A stretch of DNA of 64,000 bases from Thiobacillus thioparus DSM 505 (GTDB lineage: Bacteria; Pseudomonadota; Gammaproteobacteria; Burkholderiales; Thiobacillaceae), in NCBI RefSeq assembly GCF_000373385.1, contig NZ_KB891316.1, forward strand, positions 878,493-942,492. Direction: 5' to 3'. Position numbers and translations under genes: made by a program. Under the pieces are notes generated by a model. The model saw nothing but the letters and a program-made list of their open reading frames with translations, was not told the DNA's origin and made no database searches. Positions 9,119-17,846 of this stretch are shown here, one piece after another. Numbering within the stretch: the first letter of the stretch is position 1; the number at the start of each line of letters is the position of its first letter.

Positions 9119-11422
9119 TTACTGGCCGAGTGCCGAGTTGATACTGGCGAGAAACTTGTCCGCCTTTTCGAAACCGATCACCTTGTAATCCGACTGCGCG
9201 CCTGTGCCGTCCCAGAAAATGAGGCCGGGCGGCCCGAACAGGTTGAAGCGTTTCAGCAAGGCCTTGTCGGCATCGGTGTTGGCCGTGACGTCGACCTGCA
9301 GCAGGACCATCTTGTGCAGGCGGGCCTGCACCTTGGGGTCACTGAAGGTCAGATGTTCCATTTCCTTGCACGACACGCACCAGTCCGCATAGAAATCGAG
9401 CATGACCGCACGGCCCTCGGCCTTGGCTGCGGCCAGTCGGGCATCGAGCTCCGCGACGCTCTTTACTCTCTCGAACGCCAGCCCCTCCTGCTCGGCCGCC
9501 ATCGCAACGCCGCCCGCGCCTCCTTTGAAGACGCTGCCCTTGTAGATCTCGAGCGGCTGCAACAGGTCGCGGCTGCCCGCCAACATGCCGAGAATGATCG
9601 ACAGCCCGCCGACCAGCAGCACCACGCCAAATCCCTTCCACAAACGCTTCCAACCCGAGGCCTTCTCCGGCAGCGGATCGAGCGCATGCAGGTAGATCGC
9701 GGACGCGATCAGCAGCACGGCCCACAGCAGCATGTTGATCCAGGCGGGGATGATGGGCGAAATGAGATAAATGGCGATCGCCAGCATCATCACGCCGAAG
9801 AAATACTTCACCGCGTTCATCCAGCCGCCGGCACGCGGCAGCAGCGCTCCCGCCGACAGGCCCACCAGCAGCAAGGGTACCCCCATGCCCAGCGCCAGCA
9901 CGAACAGCGCGACGCCGCCCAGTGTGGTATTGCCGGTCTGCGCGATGAAGGCGAGCGCGGCGGCGAGCGGCGGCGCGACGCAGGGGCCGACGATCACGGC
10001 CGACAGTGCGCCCATGACGAAGACGCCGACAAAGTTGCCGCCTTTCATCTTGTTGGAGGCGTCGGAGAACTTGCTCTGGATGAAGCTCGGCAGTTGAAGC
10101 TCGAAGAAGCCGAACATCGACAGCGCCAGCAGGACGAAGATGCCGGCGCCGATGCCGAGTGCCCACGGGTTCTGCAGGGCGTTCGACAGCAGCGTGCCGG
10201 ACAGCGCCGCCGCCACGCCGGCCAGCGCGTAGGTGATGGCCATGCCCAGCACGTAGGCGAGCGAAAGCAGGAAGCCGCTGGCCTTGGTCAGTTCCTTGTT
10301 CTGTCCGGCGATGATGCCCGAGAGGATCGGGATCATCGGGAACACGCACGGCGTCAGCGCCAGCAGCAGGCCGAATCCGAAGAAGGTGGCGACGACCGCC
10401 CAGAAGCTGCCGCCCTTCAGCACGCGCTCGATCTTCGAGGTATCGGATTCGCTGGCTGCAGGCTTCGCGGCATCCGGGGTGGCGGATGCAGCCGCCCCGC
10501 TCGCCCCAGCCCCTGCGACACTGCCGCCGGCCGTCAGGGAAAAGTCGTGCTTGATCGGCGGATAACAGACGCCGACCGCCTCATTGCAGCCCTGCCAGGT
10601 TGCGGCCAGCACCAGGGTTTCGTTGCCGGCCAGCGCACGCGACAGCGCAAGGCTGGCGGAAAAATTATGGTGATACACCTCGGTGCGGCCGAAGCTCGGG
10701 TCGTCCTTGATGTCGCCCGCAGGCGTGTCGACACGCGTGATCTTGATGTCGGCCGGCGATTTGACGACGAAGGCGAGCTTGTCGCGGTACAGGTAGGTGT
10801 TGGCTGTCGGCGCATAGTCCAGCTTGACCGTCTGCGCATCCGGCATGGCCGCCTTGACCAGGAAAGCCTCGTCCGGCGGCAGGAGTTGCGGCATGCCGGT
10901 ATCGCCGCCCAGGCTGCGCAACCGATCCAGCGCGGAGGGCGCGGAAGCAGCCGCACTGGCCGCAGGCAGGGCTACCGCAGCGGCGACGGCAGCAGGCAGC
11001 TTGATCGTGACGCTTTCGCTTTGCGGGGTGTAACAGAGACCGGCATCCGCGCAGCCCTGCGACACCGTTTTCAGGGTCACCGACGTGACACCCGCTGCAC
11101 GCTGGACCGGCAATGCGATCCGCACATCCTTGCGGTAGGTCTCGACCGTGCCGAAGTTCTCGTCGTGCTTCACCTTGCCGGCCGGCCGTTGCGGCGTGCC
11201 CAGCGTGGCGCCGTCGACCTCGAACTTGAACTTGTCGCGATACATGTAGTAGCCGTCGGCGATCTGCCAGCGCGCTTCCAGCGTATTGGCGTCCAGCGCG
11301 CGTGCCGAGAACTTGAACGCCGCCTCGGGGTCAAGAAAATCTTCGGCGTGGGCCACTGGAAAATGCCCAAGCGCACCCCCAAGTGCAAACAGTGCGCTCA
11401 GCAAACGAATCCACTTAATCAT
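9119..11422 (-). CDS. dsbD: DsbD, thiol:disulfide interchange protein with duplicated N-terminal domain
   Basis: Inner-membrane reductase that passes electrons from cytoplasmic thioredoxin to periplasmic thiol proteins (DsbC, cytochrome c maturation). From the ATG at 11422 (AAGGAG about 11 bases upstream) it has 767 residues, against about 565 in E. coli. Order: signal peptide (1-26); periplasmic alpha-domain with Cys124/Cys130 (QGCADAGLCY); a second alpha-domain with Cys279/Cys286 (QGCNEAVGVCYPP); an Ala/Ser-rich linker; an eight-helix beta-domain with cysteines in LTPCVFPMIP and VGPCVAPPLAAAL; and a C-terminal thioredoxin domain with CVSC (DFYADWCVSCKEME). The extra length is the duplicated alpha-domain. 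Its start overlaps the end of cutA by 8 bp, the usual cutA-dsbD pairing. Confidence 0.93.
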   Translation of the reverse strand: MIKWIRLLSALFALGGALGHFPVAHAEDFLDPEAAFKFSARALDANTLEARWQIADGYYMYRDKFKFEVDGATLGTPQRPAGKVKHDENFGTVETYRKDVRIALPVQRAAGVTSVTLKTVSQGCADAGLCYTPQSESVTIKLPAAVAAAVALPAASAAASAPSALDRLRSLGGDTGMPQLLPPDEAFLVKAAMPDAQTVKLDYAPTANTYLYRDKLAFVVKSPADIKITRVDTPAGDIKDDPSFGRTEVYHHNFSASLALSRALAGNETLVLAATWQGCNEAVGVCYPPIKHDFSLTAGGSVAGAGASGAAASATPDAAKPAASESDTSKIERVLKGGSFWAVVATFFGFGLLLALTPCVFPMIPILSGIIAGQNKELTKASGFLLSLAYVLGMAITYALAGVAAALSGTLLSNALQNPWALGIGAGIFVLLALSMFGFFELQLPSFIQSKFSDASNKMKGGNFVGVFVMGALSAVIVGPCVAPPLAAALAFIAQTGNTTLGGVALFVLALGMGVPLLLVGLSAGALLPRAGGWMNAVKYFFGVMMLAIAIYLISPIIPAWINMLLWAVLLIASAIYLHALDPLPEKASGWKRLWKGFGVVLLVGGLSIILGMLAGSRDLLQPLEIYKGSVFKGGAGGVAMAAEQEGLAFERVKSVAELDARLAAAKAEGRAVMLDFYADWCVSCKEMEHLTFSDPKVQARLHKMVLLQVDVTANTDADKALLKRFNLFGPPGLIFWDGTGAQSDYKVIGFEKADKFLASINSALGQ

Positions 11423-11738
11423 GCTTTTCAGTCTCCTTGGCCACCCAGTCGAGGTAAGCGGGCAGGCCATGTGTTATCGGTACGGCAATCAGTTCAGGTA
11501 CGTCGTAGGGGTGGTGCGCGCGGACGATCGACTCGACCAGCGGGTAGTGTGCCGCGGTAGTTTTGATCAGCAGCGGGATTTCGTCGGCCGTTTCCACCGC
11601 TCCCCGCCAACGGTAGATGGAGCGGCACGCCGTCAAAACGTTCACGCATGCCGCCGCGCGGCTTTCGATCAATGCGTGCGCCAGTTTCTCGGCATTCGCA
11701 ACATCGGGTACATTCGTCAAGATTAACAAAGGTTCCAT
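11415..11738 (-). CDS. cutA: CutA1 family divalent-cation tolerance protein
   Basis: Small trimeric cytoplasmic protein of 107 residues; CutA has been linked to copper tolerance, though its function is debated. Family features are ILTNVPDVANAEKLAHALIE, AACVNVL, SIYRWRGAVE, EIPLLIKTT and HPYDVPELIAVPI. Its start codon is only 3 bp from that of fxsA on the other strand, and its end overlaps dsbD by 8 bp, consistent with co-transcription with dsbD. Confidence 0.93.
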   Translation of the reverse strand: MEPLLILTNVPDVANAEKLAHALIESRAAACVNVLTACRSIYRWRGAVETADEIPLLIKTTAAHYPLVESIVRAHHPYDVPELIAVPITHGLPAYLDWVAKETEKHD

Positions 11739-11741
11739 GTC

Positions 11742-12149
11742 ATGCGCTTTGGTTGGATTGTGCTACTGCTCCTATCGTTTCCGGTTCTGGAGGCCATCGG
11801 TATTTTCTGGGTGGCCCATGCCCTCGGCAGCTGGGTGCTGCTGTGGCTGCTGCTGGCGGCCGTTGCCGGCATCATGCTGATTCGCATCGAACGCGCCGTC
11901 TGGGGGCCGCGTCTGCTGTTTTCGCTGCAGTCGGGCGCGCAGCCCCTGGCCTCTCTCTTCGCCAGCGGCCGTATTCTCCTCGCGGGCGGCCTGCTTGTCT
12001 TCCCCGGCTTCATCAGCGATGCCATCGCACTCGTGCTGCTGCTGATCCCGGGCACCTGGACCGGCCGCAAGGCGGACCCGATGCGCCCGGCAAACGACGA
12101 TGTGCTGGAAGGCGAGTTCAAGCGGGAGCCGGACGACCTGCTGCGCTGA
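11742..12149 (+). CDS. fxsA: FxsA family inner-membrane protein
   Basis: A 135-residue protein with hydrophobic segments near residues 2-20, 25-45 and 75-100 and a charged C-terminal tail. FVLEAIGIFWVAHALGSW-like sequence, RIERAVWGPRL and GGLLVFPGFISDAIALVLLLIPG match FxsA, which in E. coli reduces phage T7 F-exclusion when overproduced; its normal role is unknown. It starts 3 bp from the divergent cutA start, so any promoter lies inside cutA. In many relatives groESL follows; here an epimerase-like gene converges instead, 10 bp away. Confidence 0.85.
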   Translation: MRFGWIVLLLLSFPVLEAIGIFWVAHALGSWVLLWLLLAAVAGIMLIRIERAVWGPRLLFSLQSGAQPLASLFASGRILLAGGLLVFPGFISDAIALVLLLIPGTWTGRKADPMRPANDDVLEGEFKREPDDLLR

Positions 12150-12159
12150 ACCGGATCGT

Positions 12160-13047
12160 TCAAAACAGCTTCATCTGGCCGCGTGTCTGCCGGATTTCGC
12201 GCAACAGGTCGTCCGAAGTCGGATAACGATATTTCAGCCGCAGTTCGTGCGTGGTGCGCACGTTCGACAACTGGCGCGACTCGCGCAGAAACGACAACAG
12301 CGCTTCGGACAGCACTTTTTCCGCTTCGGCCCGATTCACCCGCGGGGGACGCGGCAGGCCAAAGGCGTCGGCACAGCTGTCGAACCAGTCTCCCATCTTC
12401 AGCGGATGCGCGTCGACCGCATGATAGACGCGCTGCGCGCGTCCCCGGAACAACGCCGCCCACGCCAGGCGCGCCAGGTCGTCGGCGTGGATATGGTTGG
12501 TATAGCTGTCGTCGCGGGAAATCAGCGCGGGCGTGCCGCGCTTGATACGTTCGAGCGGCAGACGGTCGGCGGCGTAGATGCCCGGTGCGCGCAGAATGCT
12601 CACCTGCACCCCCAAGGCCTCGCCCCAGATGCGCAACTGGCGCTCGGCATCCACCCGCCGCACGGCGCGGCCGTTCACCGGCGCCACCGGACGCGTTTCG
12701 CTGACCCAGTTGCCGCCGCAATCGCCATACACGCCGCTGGTGCTGATGTACACCAGCGCACCCGGCTTGCCCCGCCGGGCCAATGCATGCAGCAGCCGGG
12801 CCGTGCGCGGATCGGTCGTGCCTTCATTGGGCGGCGGCGCAAAATGGAATACGCCGTCGACGCGCGGCAGGCGCTTCAACGTGGCAGGCGCATCGAGATC
12901 GCCGATATAGGGCGTCACCCCCAGTGCGCGCAACACGGCGGCACGCTCGGGCCGGCGGATCATGCCGATGAAGTCGGCCTGGCCAGCGTAGCGCGCCACC
13001 AGCCGTTCCGCGACGTCACCGAATCCTACGATCAAGATCTTTTTCAT
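12160..13047 (-). CDS. NAD-dependent epimerase/dehydratase (extended SDR family)
   Basis: Rossmann-fold protein of 295 residues. The N-terminal nucleotide site is KILIVGFGDVAERLVARY (a Gly-x-Gly-x-x-Ala variant), then IGDLDAP, VFHFAPPPNEG, and a catalytic-like region YISTSGVYGDC (Ser-Gly-Val-Tyr) but without a clear YxxxK. The ATG at 13047 follows GGAGG at good spacing and removes 16 unconserved residues present in the longer frame. The substrate is unknown. It diverges from the 2Fe-2S reductase at 13142. Confidence 0.8.
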   Translation of the reverse strand: MKKILIVGFGDVAERLVARYAGQADFIGMIRRPERAAVLRALGVTPYIGDLDAPATLKRLPRVDGVFHFAPPPNEGTTDPRTARLLHALARRGKPGALVYISTSGVYGDCGGNWVSETRPVAPVNGRAVRRVDAERQLRIWGEALGVQVSILRAPGIYAADRLPLERIKRGTPALISRDDSYTNHIHADDLARLAWAALFRGRAQRVYHAVDAHPLKMGDWFDSCADAFGLPRPPRVNRAEAEKVLSEALLSFLRESRQLSNVRTTHELRLKYRYPTSDDLLREIRQTRGQMKLF

Positions 13048-13141
13048 TGCCTCCGCCTGTAACCCTTGCGCTCCAAGGGTGAAAACCCCGTCCACTCGGG
13101 CGATAATCCGCCGGTTTATCCCTGCATTTTAAGCGCACATC

Positions 13142-14179
13142 ATGCCGTACCAGGTCACCGTCCAGCCCAGTGGGCACCAATTCGCCGTCAACGACGATGA
13201 AACCATCCTCGAAGCCGCCCTGCGCGAGGGGTTCTCGCTGCCTTATGGCTGCCGCAACGGCGCCTGTGGCGCCTGCAAGGGCAAGGTTCTGTCTGGCCAG
13301 ATCGATTATGGCGTGCATTCCGCCAACGCACTGAAAGAGGAAGAAAAAACGCAGGGGCGCGCCTTGTTCTGCCGTGCCAAACCGCTGAGCGACATGGTCA
13401 TCGAGGCCAAGGAAGTCGGCGCCGCCAAGGACATTATGGTGAAAACCCTGCCGTGCCGGGTGGAAAAGCTGGAGAAGCGGGCCGACGATGTGATGGTAGT
13501 GAAAATCAAGCTGCCGGCCAACGAACGCCTGCAGTTTCTCGCTGGGCAGTACATCGACTTCCAGCTGAAGGACGGCAAGACGCGCAGCTATTCGCTCGCC
13601 AACCCGCCGCACGACGATGCGCTGCTGGAACTGCACATCCGCCACGTACCGGGCGGCCTGTTCAGCGGCCAGGTGTTCACCACCCTGAAGGAACGCGACA
13701 TCCTGCGCCTGAAAGGCCCGCTCGGCAGTTTCTTCATCCGCGAGGACTCCGACAAGCCGATGATCTTCATCGCCGGCGGCACCGGCTTTGCACCGATCAA
13801 GGGCATGCTGGAACACGCCTTTGCCGAACATACCGACCGCGAACTGGTGCTGTATTGGGGCGTGCGTTCGCGGAAGGACCTGTACATGGCCGAATTGCCC
13901 CAGCAATGGCTGGCCGAGCGGCCGAACTTCAGTTTCATCCCGGTGCTGTCCAACCCGCAGCCTGACGATCAATGGCAGGGGCGGACTGGCTACGTGCACG
14001 AAGCCGTGCTGGCCGATTTTTCCGATCTGTCGGGCTACCAGGTGTATGCCTGCGGCGCGCCCGTCATGGTGGACAATGCGCGCGACAGTTTCGTGAAGAC
14101 CCGCAAGCTACCCGAGGACGAATTCTTCGCCGACGCCTTCGTCTACGCGGCCGACACGGAAACGGCTGCCGCACAATAA
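13142..14179 (+). CDS. 2Fe-2S/FAD-dependent NAD(P)H oxidoreductase (CDP-6-deoxy-glucoseen reductase-like)
   Basis: Electron-transfer protein of 345 residues. An N-terminal plant-type ferredoxin domain binds 2Fe-2S through CRNGACGACKGKV and a later Cys (LFCRAKP). An FAD domain has RSYSLANPP, and an NAD(P) domain has FIAGGTGFAPIKGMLEHA and a C-terminal YACGAPVMVDNAR. It is the family annotated as CDP-6-deoxy-delta-3,4-glucoseen reductase (AscD/RfbI-like) in betaproteobacteria, but the fold also serves oxygenase reductases and flavin reductases. No sugar-deoxygenation genes are adjacent, so the substrate is open. Confidence 0.85.
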   Translation: MPYQVTVQPSGHQFAVNDDETILEAALREGFSLPYGCRNGACGACKGKVLSGQIDYGVHSANALKEEEKTQGRALFCRAKPLSDMVIEAKEVGAAKDIMVKTLPCRVEKLEKRADDVMVVKIKLPANERLQFLAGQYIDFQLKDGKTRSYSLANPPHDDALLELHIRHVPGGLFSGQVFTTLKERDILRLKGPLGSFFIREDSDKPMIFIAGGTGFAPIKGMLEHAFAEHTDRELVLYWGVRSRKDLYMAELPQQWLAERPNFSFIPVLSNPQPDDQWQGRTGYVHEAVLADFSDLSGYQVYACGAPVMVDNARDSFVKTRKLPEDEFFADAFVYAADTETAAAQ

Positions 14180-14198
14180 AAAAGCCCGCTTAGCGGGC
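14178..14198 (-). terminator. Rho-independent terminator for the DUF302 gene
   Basis: GCCCGC-TTA-GCGGGC (14184-14198) is preceded on the plus strand by six A (14178-14183), which read as a U-tract on the minus strand. It therefore terminates leftward transcription from the gene at 14256-14777, and overlaps the stop codon of the reductase at 14179. Confidence 0.75.
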
Positions 14199-14255
14199 AT
14201 GTCGGTTCAAGCGTCTTACGATTTAAGGTCGGCGTTCCCTCGACTCGAGACCGGC

Positions 14256-14777
14256 TTACAAATCCCCGTGGGCGCCCGCCTGCATGATCTCGATCAGCCC
14301 TTCGCGCACTTTCTTGATGCGCGCAGTCAATTCCTGTTGCAGATTCTTTTCCTTCGCCACCAGATCAACATTGATGTCCGGCATAATCAGCCAGCCCTTG
14401 CCGTCGGCATCTTCGATCATCGAGATACGGCACGGCATGTAGATGGCAAAGTCCATGCTCATGTCGATCAGTTCCTTGGCCGTGACCGCGTCGCAGAACT
14501 GGAAAATGGTGATGGTGCGCTGCGGCTTGCCCGTCACCGCTTCCACCTGCTTGGACAACGGCAGTTCCGCGACCAGCTTCAGATTCAGCGCGTTGGCCCG
14601 CAGGCGCATCGATTGGGCCGCATCGTCGAGGCTGACGCCAGGGTCGATGGCCACCTTGTAGACGCCGGCAGTCTGGCTCGACTGCTGGGCCTTGGGCGCG
14701 GCAGCCCAGCTGGCGGGCGCAGACAATACCAGGCTGCCCAGCACAATCCCGAACACAGCAAAAAAGGTACGGCGCAT
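14256..14777 (-). CDS. Exported DUF302 domain protein
   Basis: A 173-residue protein with a clear signal peptide (MRRTFFAVFGIVLGSLVLSA to about residue 25) followed by a DUF302 (TT1751-like) domain. IFQFCDAVTAKELIDMSMDF, YMPCRISMIEDADGKGWL and IMPDINVDLVA match the DUF302 pattern of an 'x-PCRI-x-VYE' strand then a nucleotide- or ligand-like pocket. The ATG at 14777 has a strong Shine-Dalgarno (GGAAGGAG); a longer frame to 14825 was not used. The biochemical function of DUF302 is unknown. In sulfur oxidisers such proteins are often periplasmic. Confidence 0.8.
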   Translation of the reverse strand: MRRTFFAVFGIVLGSLVLSAPASWAAAPKAQQSSQTAGVYKVAIDPGVSLDDAAQSMRLRANALNLKLVAELPLSKQVEAVTGKPQRTITIFQFCDAVTAKELIDMSMDFAIYMPCRISMIEDADGKGWLIMPDINVDLVAKEKNLQQELTARIKKVREGLIEIMQAGAHGDL

Positions 14778-14870
14778 GGGATACTCCTTCCAAATATTAG
14801 AAAAATCTAATGGTACACGCTGCACAGGATGGCAACCCCGTACAAACGTGCCAGTCGCCTACTCTAAATT

Positions 14871-16043
14871 CTATTGCGCACGGCACAATGCCAGTGCTTT
14901 CTGATAATGCAGACAGGCTTCGCCGGGTTGACCGCTCTGGTTCTTGAGCTCGGCCATGCGGATATGGCCGTCGGCGCTGGCGGCAATGGCGAGGCTAGCC
15001 TCCAGATAGCTCTGCGCCTTGCCCCATAGCTGCTGCACGCTGCACAGCTGCGTCAGCGTCAGCAGCAACTGCGCATCGCGCGGCTGCGCATGCAGCCATT
15101 TTTCGGCCTGCTCGATCTGCCGGGTCGGGCTGCTGCCGCGCACTTCGCCGTAAAGGGCCACCAACTCCTCGTTCCACTCGCGCCCCAGCGCGGTCTCCAG
15201 CACATCGAGCGCGGTATCGTGGCCGCCGCGCTGCATGAAGGCACGCGCGCCGGCACGCGCCACCCAGGGGTCGGCCTTGAAATCGGCCGGGATTTTCTTC
15301 CAGTATTCCAGCAGCCCGCGATCGTCCTCGGCACGGCGCTTGAGATTCTCGGCGTACACCATGCGCCGGCTCTGCGCGGCAACGCCCGGCTCCAGCGCAT
15401 TGCTGCGGATCAGCGCGTCGAGCAGACGCTCGGCTTCGTCCCACTGCCCCGTCATCTGCCTCGCCTTGAGTTCGAGCCGCAACAGCGCGGTGTGCTGTGG
15501 GGCGATTTCCTTCGCCCGGTTGATCGCCACCAGCGCCGCCGTGGCGTCCTTGGCGTCGAGGCGCGCCTCGGCTTCGAACAGCTGCGCCGCGAGCTCGGCG
15601 CCGTGTTCGGTGGCTTCCTGTATATGCCGCTCGCGCTGCGCGATCGCCCGCATTTCCTGTGCCGCACGGGCCGCGAGCACGCGCGCCAGGCCGATCCTGG
15701 GCTCGTCGCCCAGCCATTGCCCCAGGGATTGCTCGGCATCCTGGTAGCGATATTCGGCATACGCCCGCAGGCCGCCGACGAAATTCTCGTCGCGCTTGCG
15801 GGCGGCGCGGCGCTCGCGCTGTTCGCGCACGATACCGGGCAGGTTGAGGGTCAGCATCGCCAGCCGCAGCAGCACGATGCCGCCGACCACCATCCCGACC
15901 ACCGCCAGCACGAATCCGATGAAGGATATTTCCATCCGCCACGGCGGATAGACCAGCACCACGTAGCCCGGGTCGTAACGCCCCGCCATCGCCAGGGCGA
16001 CCGCCAGCACGGCAACGATGAGCAGCGAGATCAGCCAGCGCAT
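14871..16043 (-). CDS. hemY: HemY, haem-biosynthesis-associated membrane TPR protein
   Basis: Inner-membrane protein of about 390 residues with two N-terminal helices (3-22 and 40-62), the HemY signature DPGYVVLVYPPWRMEISF between them, and a cytoplasmic helical TPR region. This proteobacterial HemY is not the Bacillus protoporphyrinogen oxidase of the same name; its role is structural or unknown. The frame begins GTG-ATG (16046/16043); the ATG at 16043 is given, and the overlap with hemX shows coupling. It is the last gene of hemC-hemD-hemX-hemY. Confidence 0.9.
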   Translation of the reverse strand: MRWLISLLIVAVLAVALAMAGRYDPGYVVLVYPPWRMEISFIGFVLAVVGMVVGGIVLLRLAMLTLNLPGIVREQRERRAARKRDENFVGGLRAYAEYRYQDAEQSLGQWLGDEPRIGLARVLAARAAQEMRAIAQRERHIQEATEHGAELAAQLFEAEARLDAKDATAALVAINRAKEIAPQHTALLRLELKARQMTGQWDEAERLLDALIRSNALEPGVAAQSRRMVYAENLKRRAEDDRGLLEYWKKIPADFKADPWVARAGARAFMQRGGHDTALDVLETALGREWNEELVALYGEVRGSSPTRQIEQAEKWLHAQPRDAQLLLTLTQLCSVQQLWGKAQSYLEASLAIAASADGHIRMAELKNQSGQPGEACLHYQKALALCRAQ

Positions 16044-17071
16044 CACAGATTCCCCTTGTAGGCATCGAGGGCGGCCAGGCTGGCGTCGATGCCGGGCAGC
16101 TTGATGGCAATCTGCAGGCTGGAGAGGCGCTTGACCTCCTTGATGGCGTCGACGACCCCGGCATCGCGCGTATTGAAATAGCGTTCAAGCATGAGCAGCA
16201 CCGCGCGCAGGTCCGCACGGAATGCCGCCTGATCCTGCGACAACAGCGCCAACCGCGCCGACAGCAGGCGCAGGCGCAGATTCTCGCGCAGGAAGTAAGC
16301 CTGGTCGGGAGGGAGCAGCACTGTTTCGTTGCCTTCCACGCGGCGGATCTGCACCAGATGCTTCAGCTCCGCCCACAGCTCCTGGCCGAAGTTGGCCGCC
16401 CGCACGCTGCGCGGCGCGGGCACCGCCTCGGAAGCCTGCGCGCTGGCCAGCGGCCAGTCCATATGGTGTGCCACCAAGGCCTCGATGCGTGCGCTCATTC
16501 CCACTTCGTCAACCGACGGCGCCGCGCGCAGGTTGGCCAGATCCGAGGCAATGGCACGGCGCAACGCGGTGAACTGCGGTTTGTTCAGACGCTGCAGACG
16601 GGTATCGGCGCCCTCCAGTGCGATGATCGCCGCCTTTACATTGCCCGCCAGCTGCAACTGCTGCGCAGCGGTCAGCAACACCTGTTCGATTTCGGCCAGC
16701 GTCCACTGGTCGCGGCCCTGCGCCAGATCCTTGTACAGGGACTCGAGCGCCAGTTGCTGTTGCTGCGAGGTCGCCATCTGGCTTTCGATATGCGAGACCT
16801 TTTCGCTGACCTGGCGCATCGCGTCGTCGGCATTGCGCGCCAGCAGACGGGATTCGTTCACATCCTTGCCCGATTCGGCCAGACGACGGCCCAACTCGGT
16901 CTTCAGGTCGCGGATGCGTTCGCGGCTGTCGGACCACGACCACCCTGCCGCAGCCAGCGCCAGCACGGACACCAGCATGGCAATGAGTGGCAGTGCATGC
17001 ATGCGCGGCTGCGGCGTTGCCACCGGCGTGGCAACAGGCGGTATGGAGGAGGTTTCGGGCGTGTCATTCAT
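16043..17071 (-). CDS. hemX: HemX-like protein (uroporphyrinogen-III C-methyltransferase family annotation)
   Basis: Membrane-anchored protein of 342 residues: a short Pro-rich cytoplasmic tail, one helix near residues 24-45, a coiled-coil stretch (RIRDLKTELGRRLAES to about residue 110) and a helical domain with LYKDLAQGRDQWTLAEIEQVLL. Despite the common database name it lacks SAM methyltransferase motifs. The ATG at 17071 overlaps the hemD stop by 8 bp, whereas the longer frame to 17284 runs inside hemD. It is an operon member between hemD and hemY. Confidence 0.88.
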   Translation of the reverse strand: MNDTPETSSIPPVATPVATPQPRMHALPLIAMLVSVLALAAAGWSWSDSRERIRDLKTELGRRLAESGKDVNESRLLARNADDAMRQVSEKVSHIESQMATSQQQQLALESLYKDLAQGRDQWTLAEIEQVLLTAAQQLQLAGNVKAAIIALEGADTRLQRLNKPQFTALRRAIASDLANLRAAPSVDEVGMSARIEALVAHHMDWPLASAQASEAVPAPRSVRAANFGQELWAELKHLVQIRRVEGNETVLLPPDQAYFLRENLRLRLLSARLALLSQDQAAFRADLRAVLLMLERYFNTRDAGVVDAIKEVKRLSSLQIAIKLPGIDASLAALDAYKGNL

Positions 17072-17846
17072 GTTTGGAGCCTGTCTTATTCCTGAACCAG
17101 TTAACCAGACCATCCAGCAGGCCTGCGTCACCACCCGGAGTGGCGACGACGTGCGCAATGCCGAAGCGGCGAGCCGCATCGGCGATTTTCTCATGCGGGA
17201 CGAAAAGCGGGGTGGCCGCCAGCAGAGGCGCACCCGGCTCGCCCAGCAGCGTCGCCAGATTGTGCAACGTCTCCGCGCTGGCAACCGTCACAGCATCGAT
17301 GCCGCCTGCCTGCCAGCGCGCCAGCAGGGACGCGGGGTCGGCGTGGGGACACGTGCGCCGGTAGCACTCCATGAATCGCACGTCGGCACCGCGCGCGCGC
17401 AGCGTGTCGGCCATCAGCGCGCGGCCGCCGACCCCGCGCACGATCACCACCTGCCTGCCCGCCACCGCCTGCAATTGCGGCAATGCCAGCACGGCCTCGC
17501 TGTCCTGGCCGTCCGGCGTGATGACGCCTTCGACACCCTGTTCCACCAACGCGCGCGCAGTGCCGGGACCGACCGCAAAAATTCGGAGCGTGTCAGGCAA
17601 GTCGCCGCGTGCACGGATCGCCGCCATGCCGAACTGTGCGGCATTGGGACTGATGAAAATCGCAATGTCAGCCCCGGCCAGATACGCGAGCGCCTCCGCC
17701 AGCCGATCCGTCGCAACCGGCTCGATGCCTAGCGCGGGGAACACAAAAGCTTCCCCGCCCGCTGCCGCAACCTTCTGTGCCAATGCAGTTGCCTGATGGG
17801 CTGGCCGGGTCACCAGCACGGTGCGGCCGGCCAAAGGCTGCGTCAT
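17064..17846 (-). CDS. hemD: Uroporphyrinogen-III synthase
   Basis: Cyclises and inverts ring D of hydroxymethylbilane to give uroporphyrinogen III. It has 260 residues in a two-lobed fold. The sequence is weakly conserved as usual, but [73 protein letters not shown] and CYRRTCP are recognisable. It starts within the hemC stop (ATGA overlap at 17843-17846). Confidence 0.92.
   Translation of the reverse strand: MTQPLAGRTVLVTRPAHQATALAQKVAAAGGEAFVFPALGIEPVATDRLAEALAYLAGADIAIFISPNAAQFGMAAIRARGDLPDTLRIFAVGPGTARALVEQGVEGVITPDGQDSEAVLALPQLQAVAGRQVVIVRGVGGRALMADTLRARGADVRFMECYRRTCPHADPASLLARWQAGGIDAVTVASAETLHNLATLLGEPGAPLLAATPLFVPHEKIADAARRFGIAHVVATPGGDAGLLDGLVNWFRNKTGSKHE

Noticed and set aside
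8825-11560. Long plus-strand frame across the dsrS-like gene end and dsbD antisense
   Set aside because: It has no recognisable domain and crosses the strand of dsbD, whose motifs are unambiguous.
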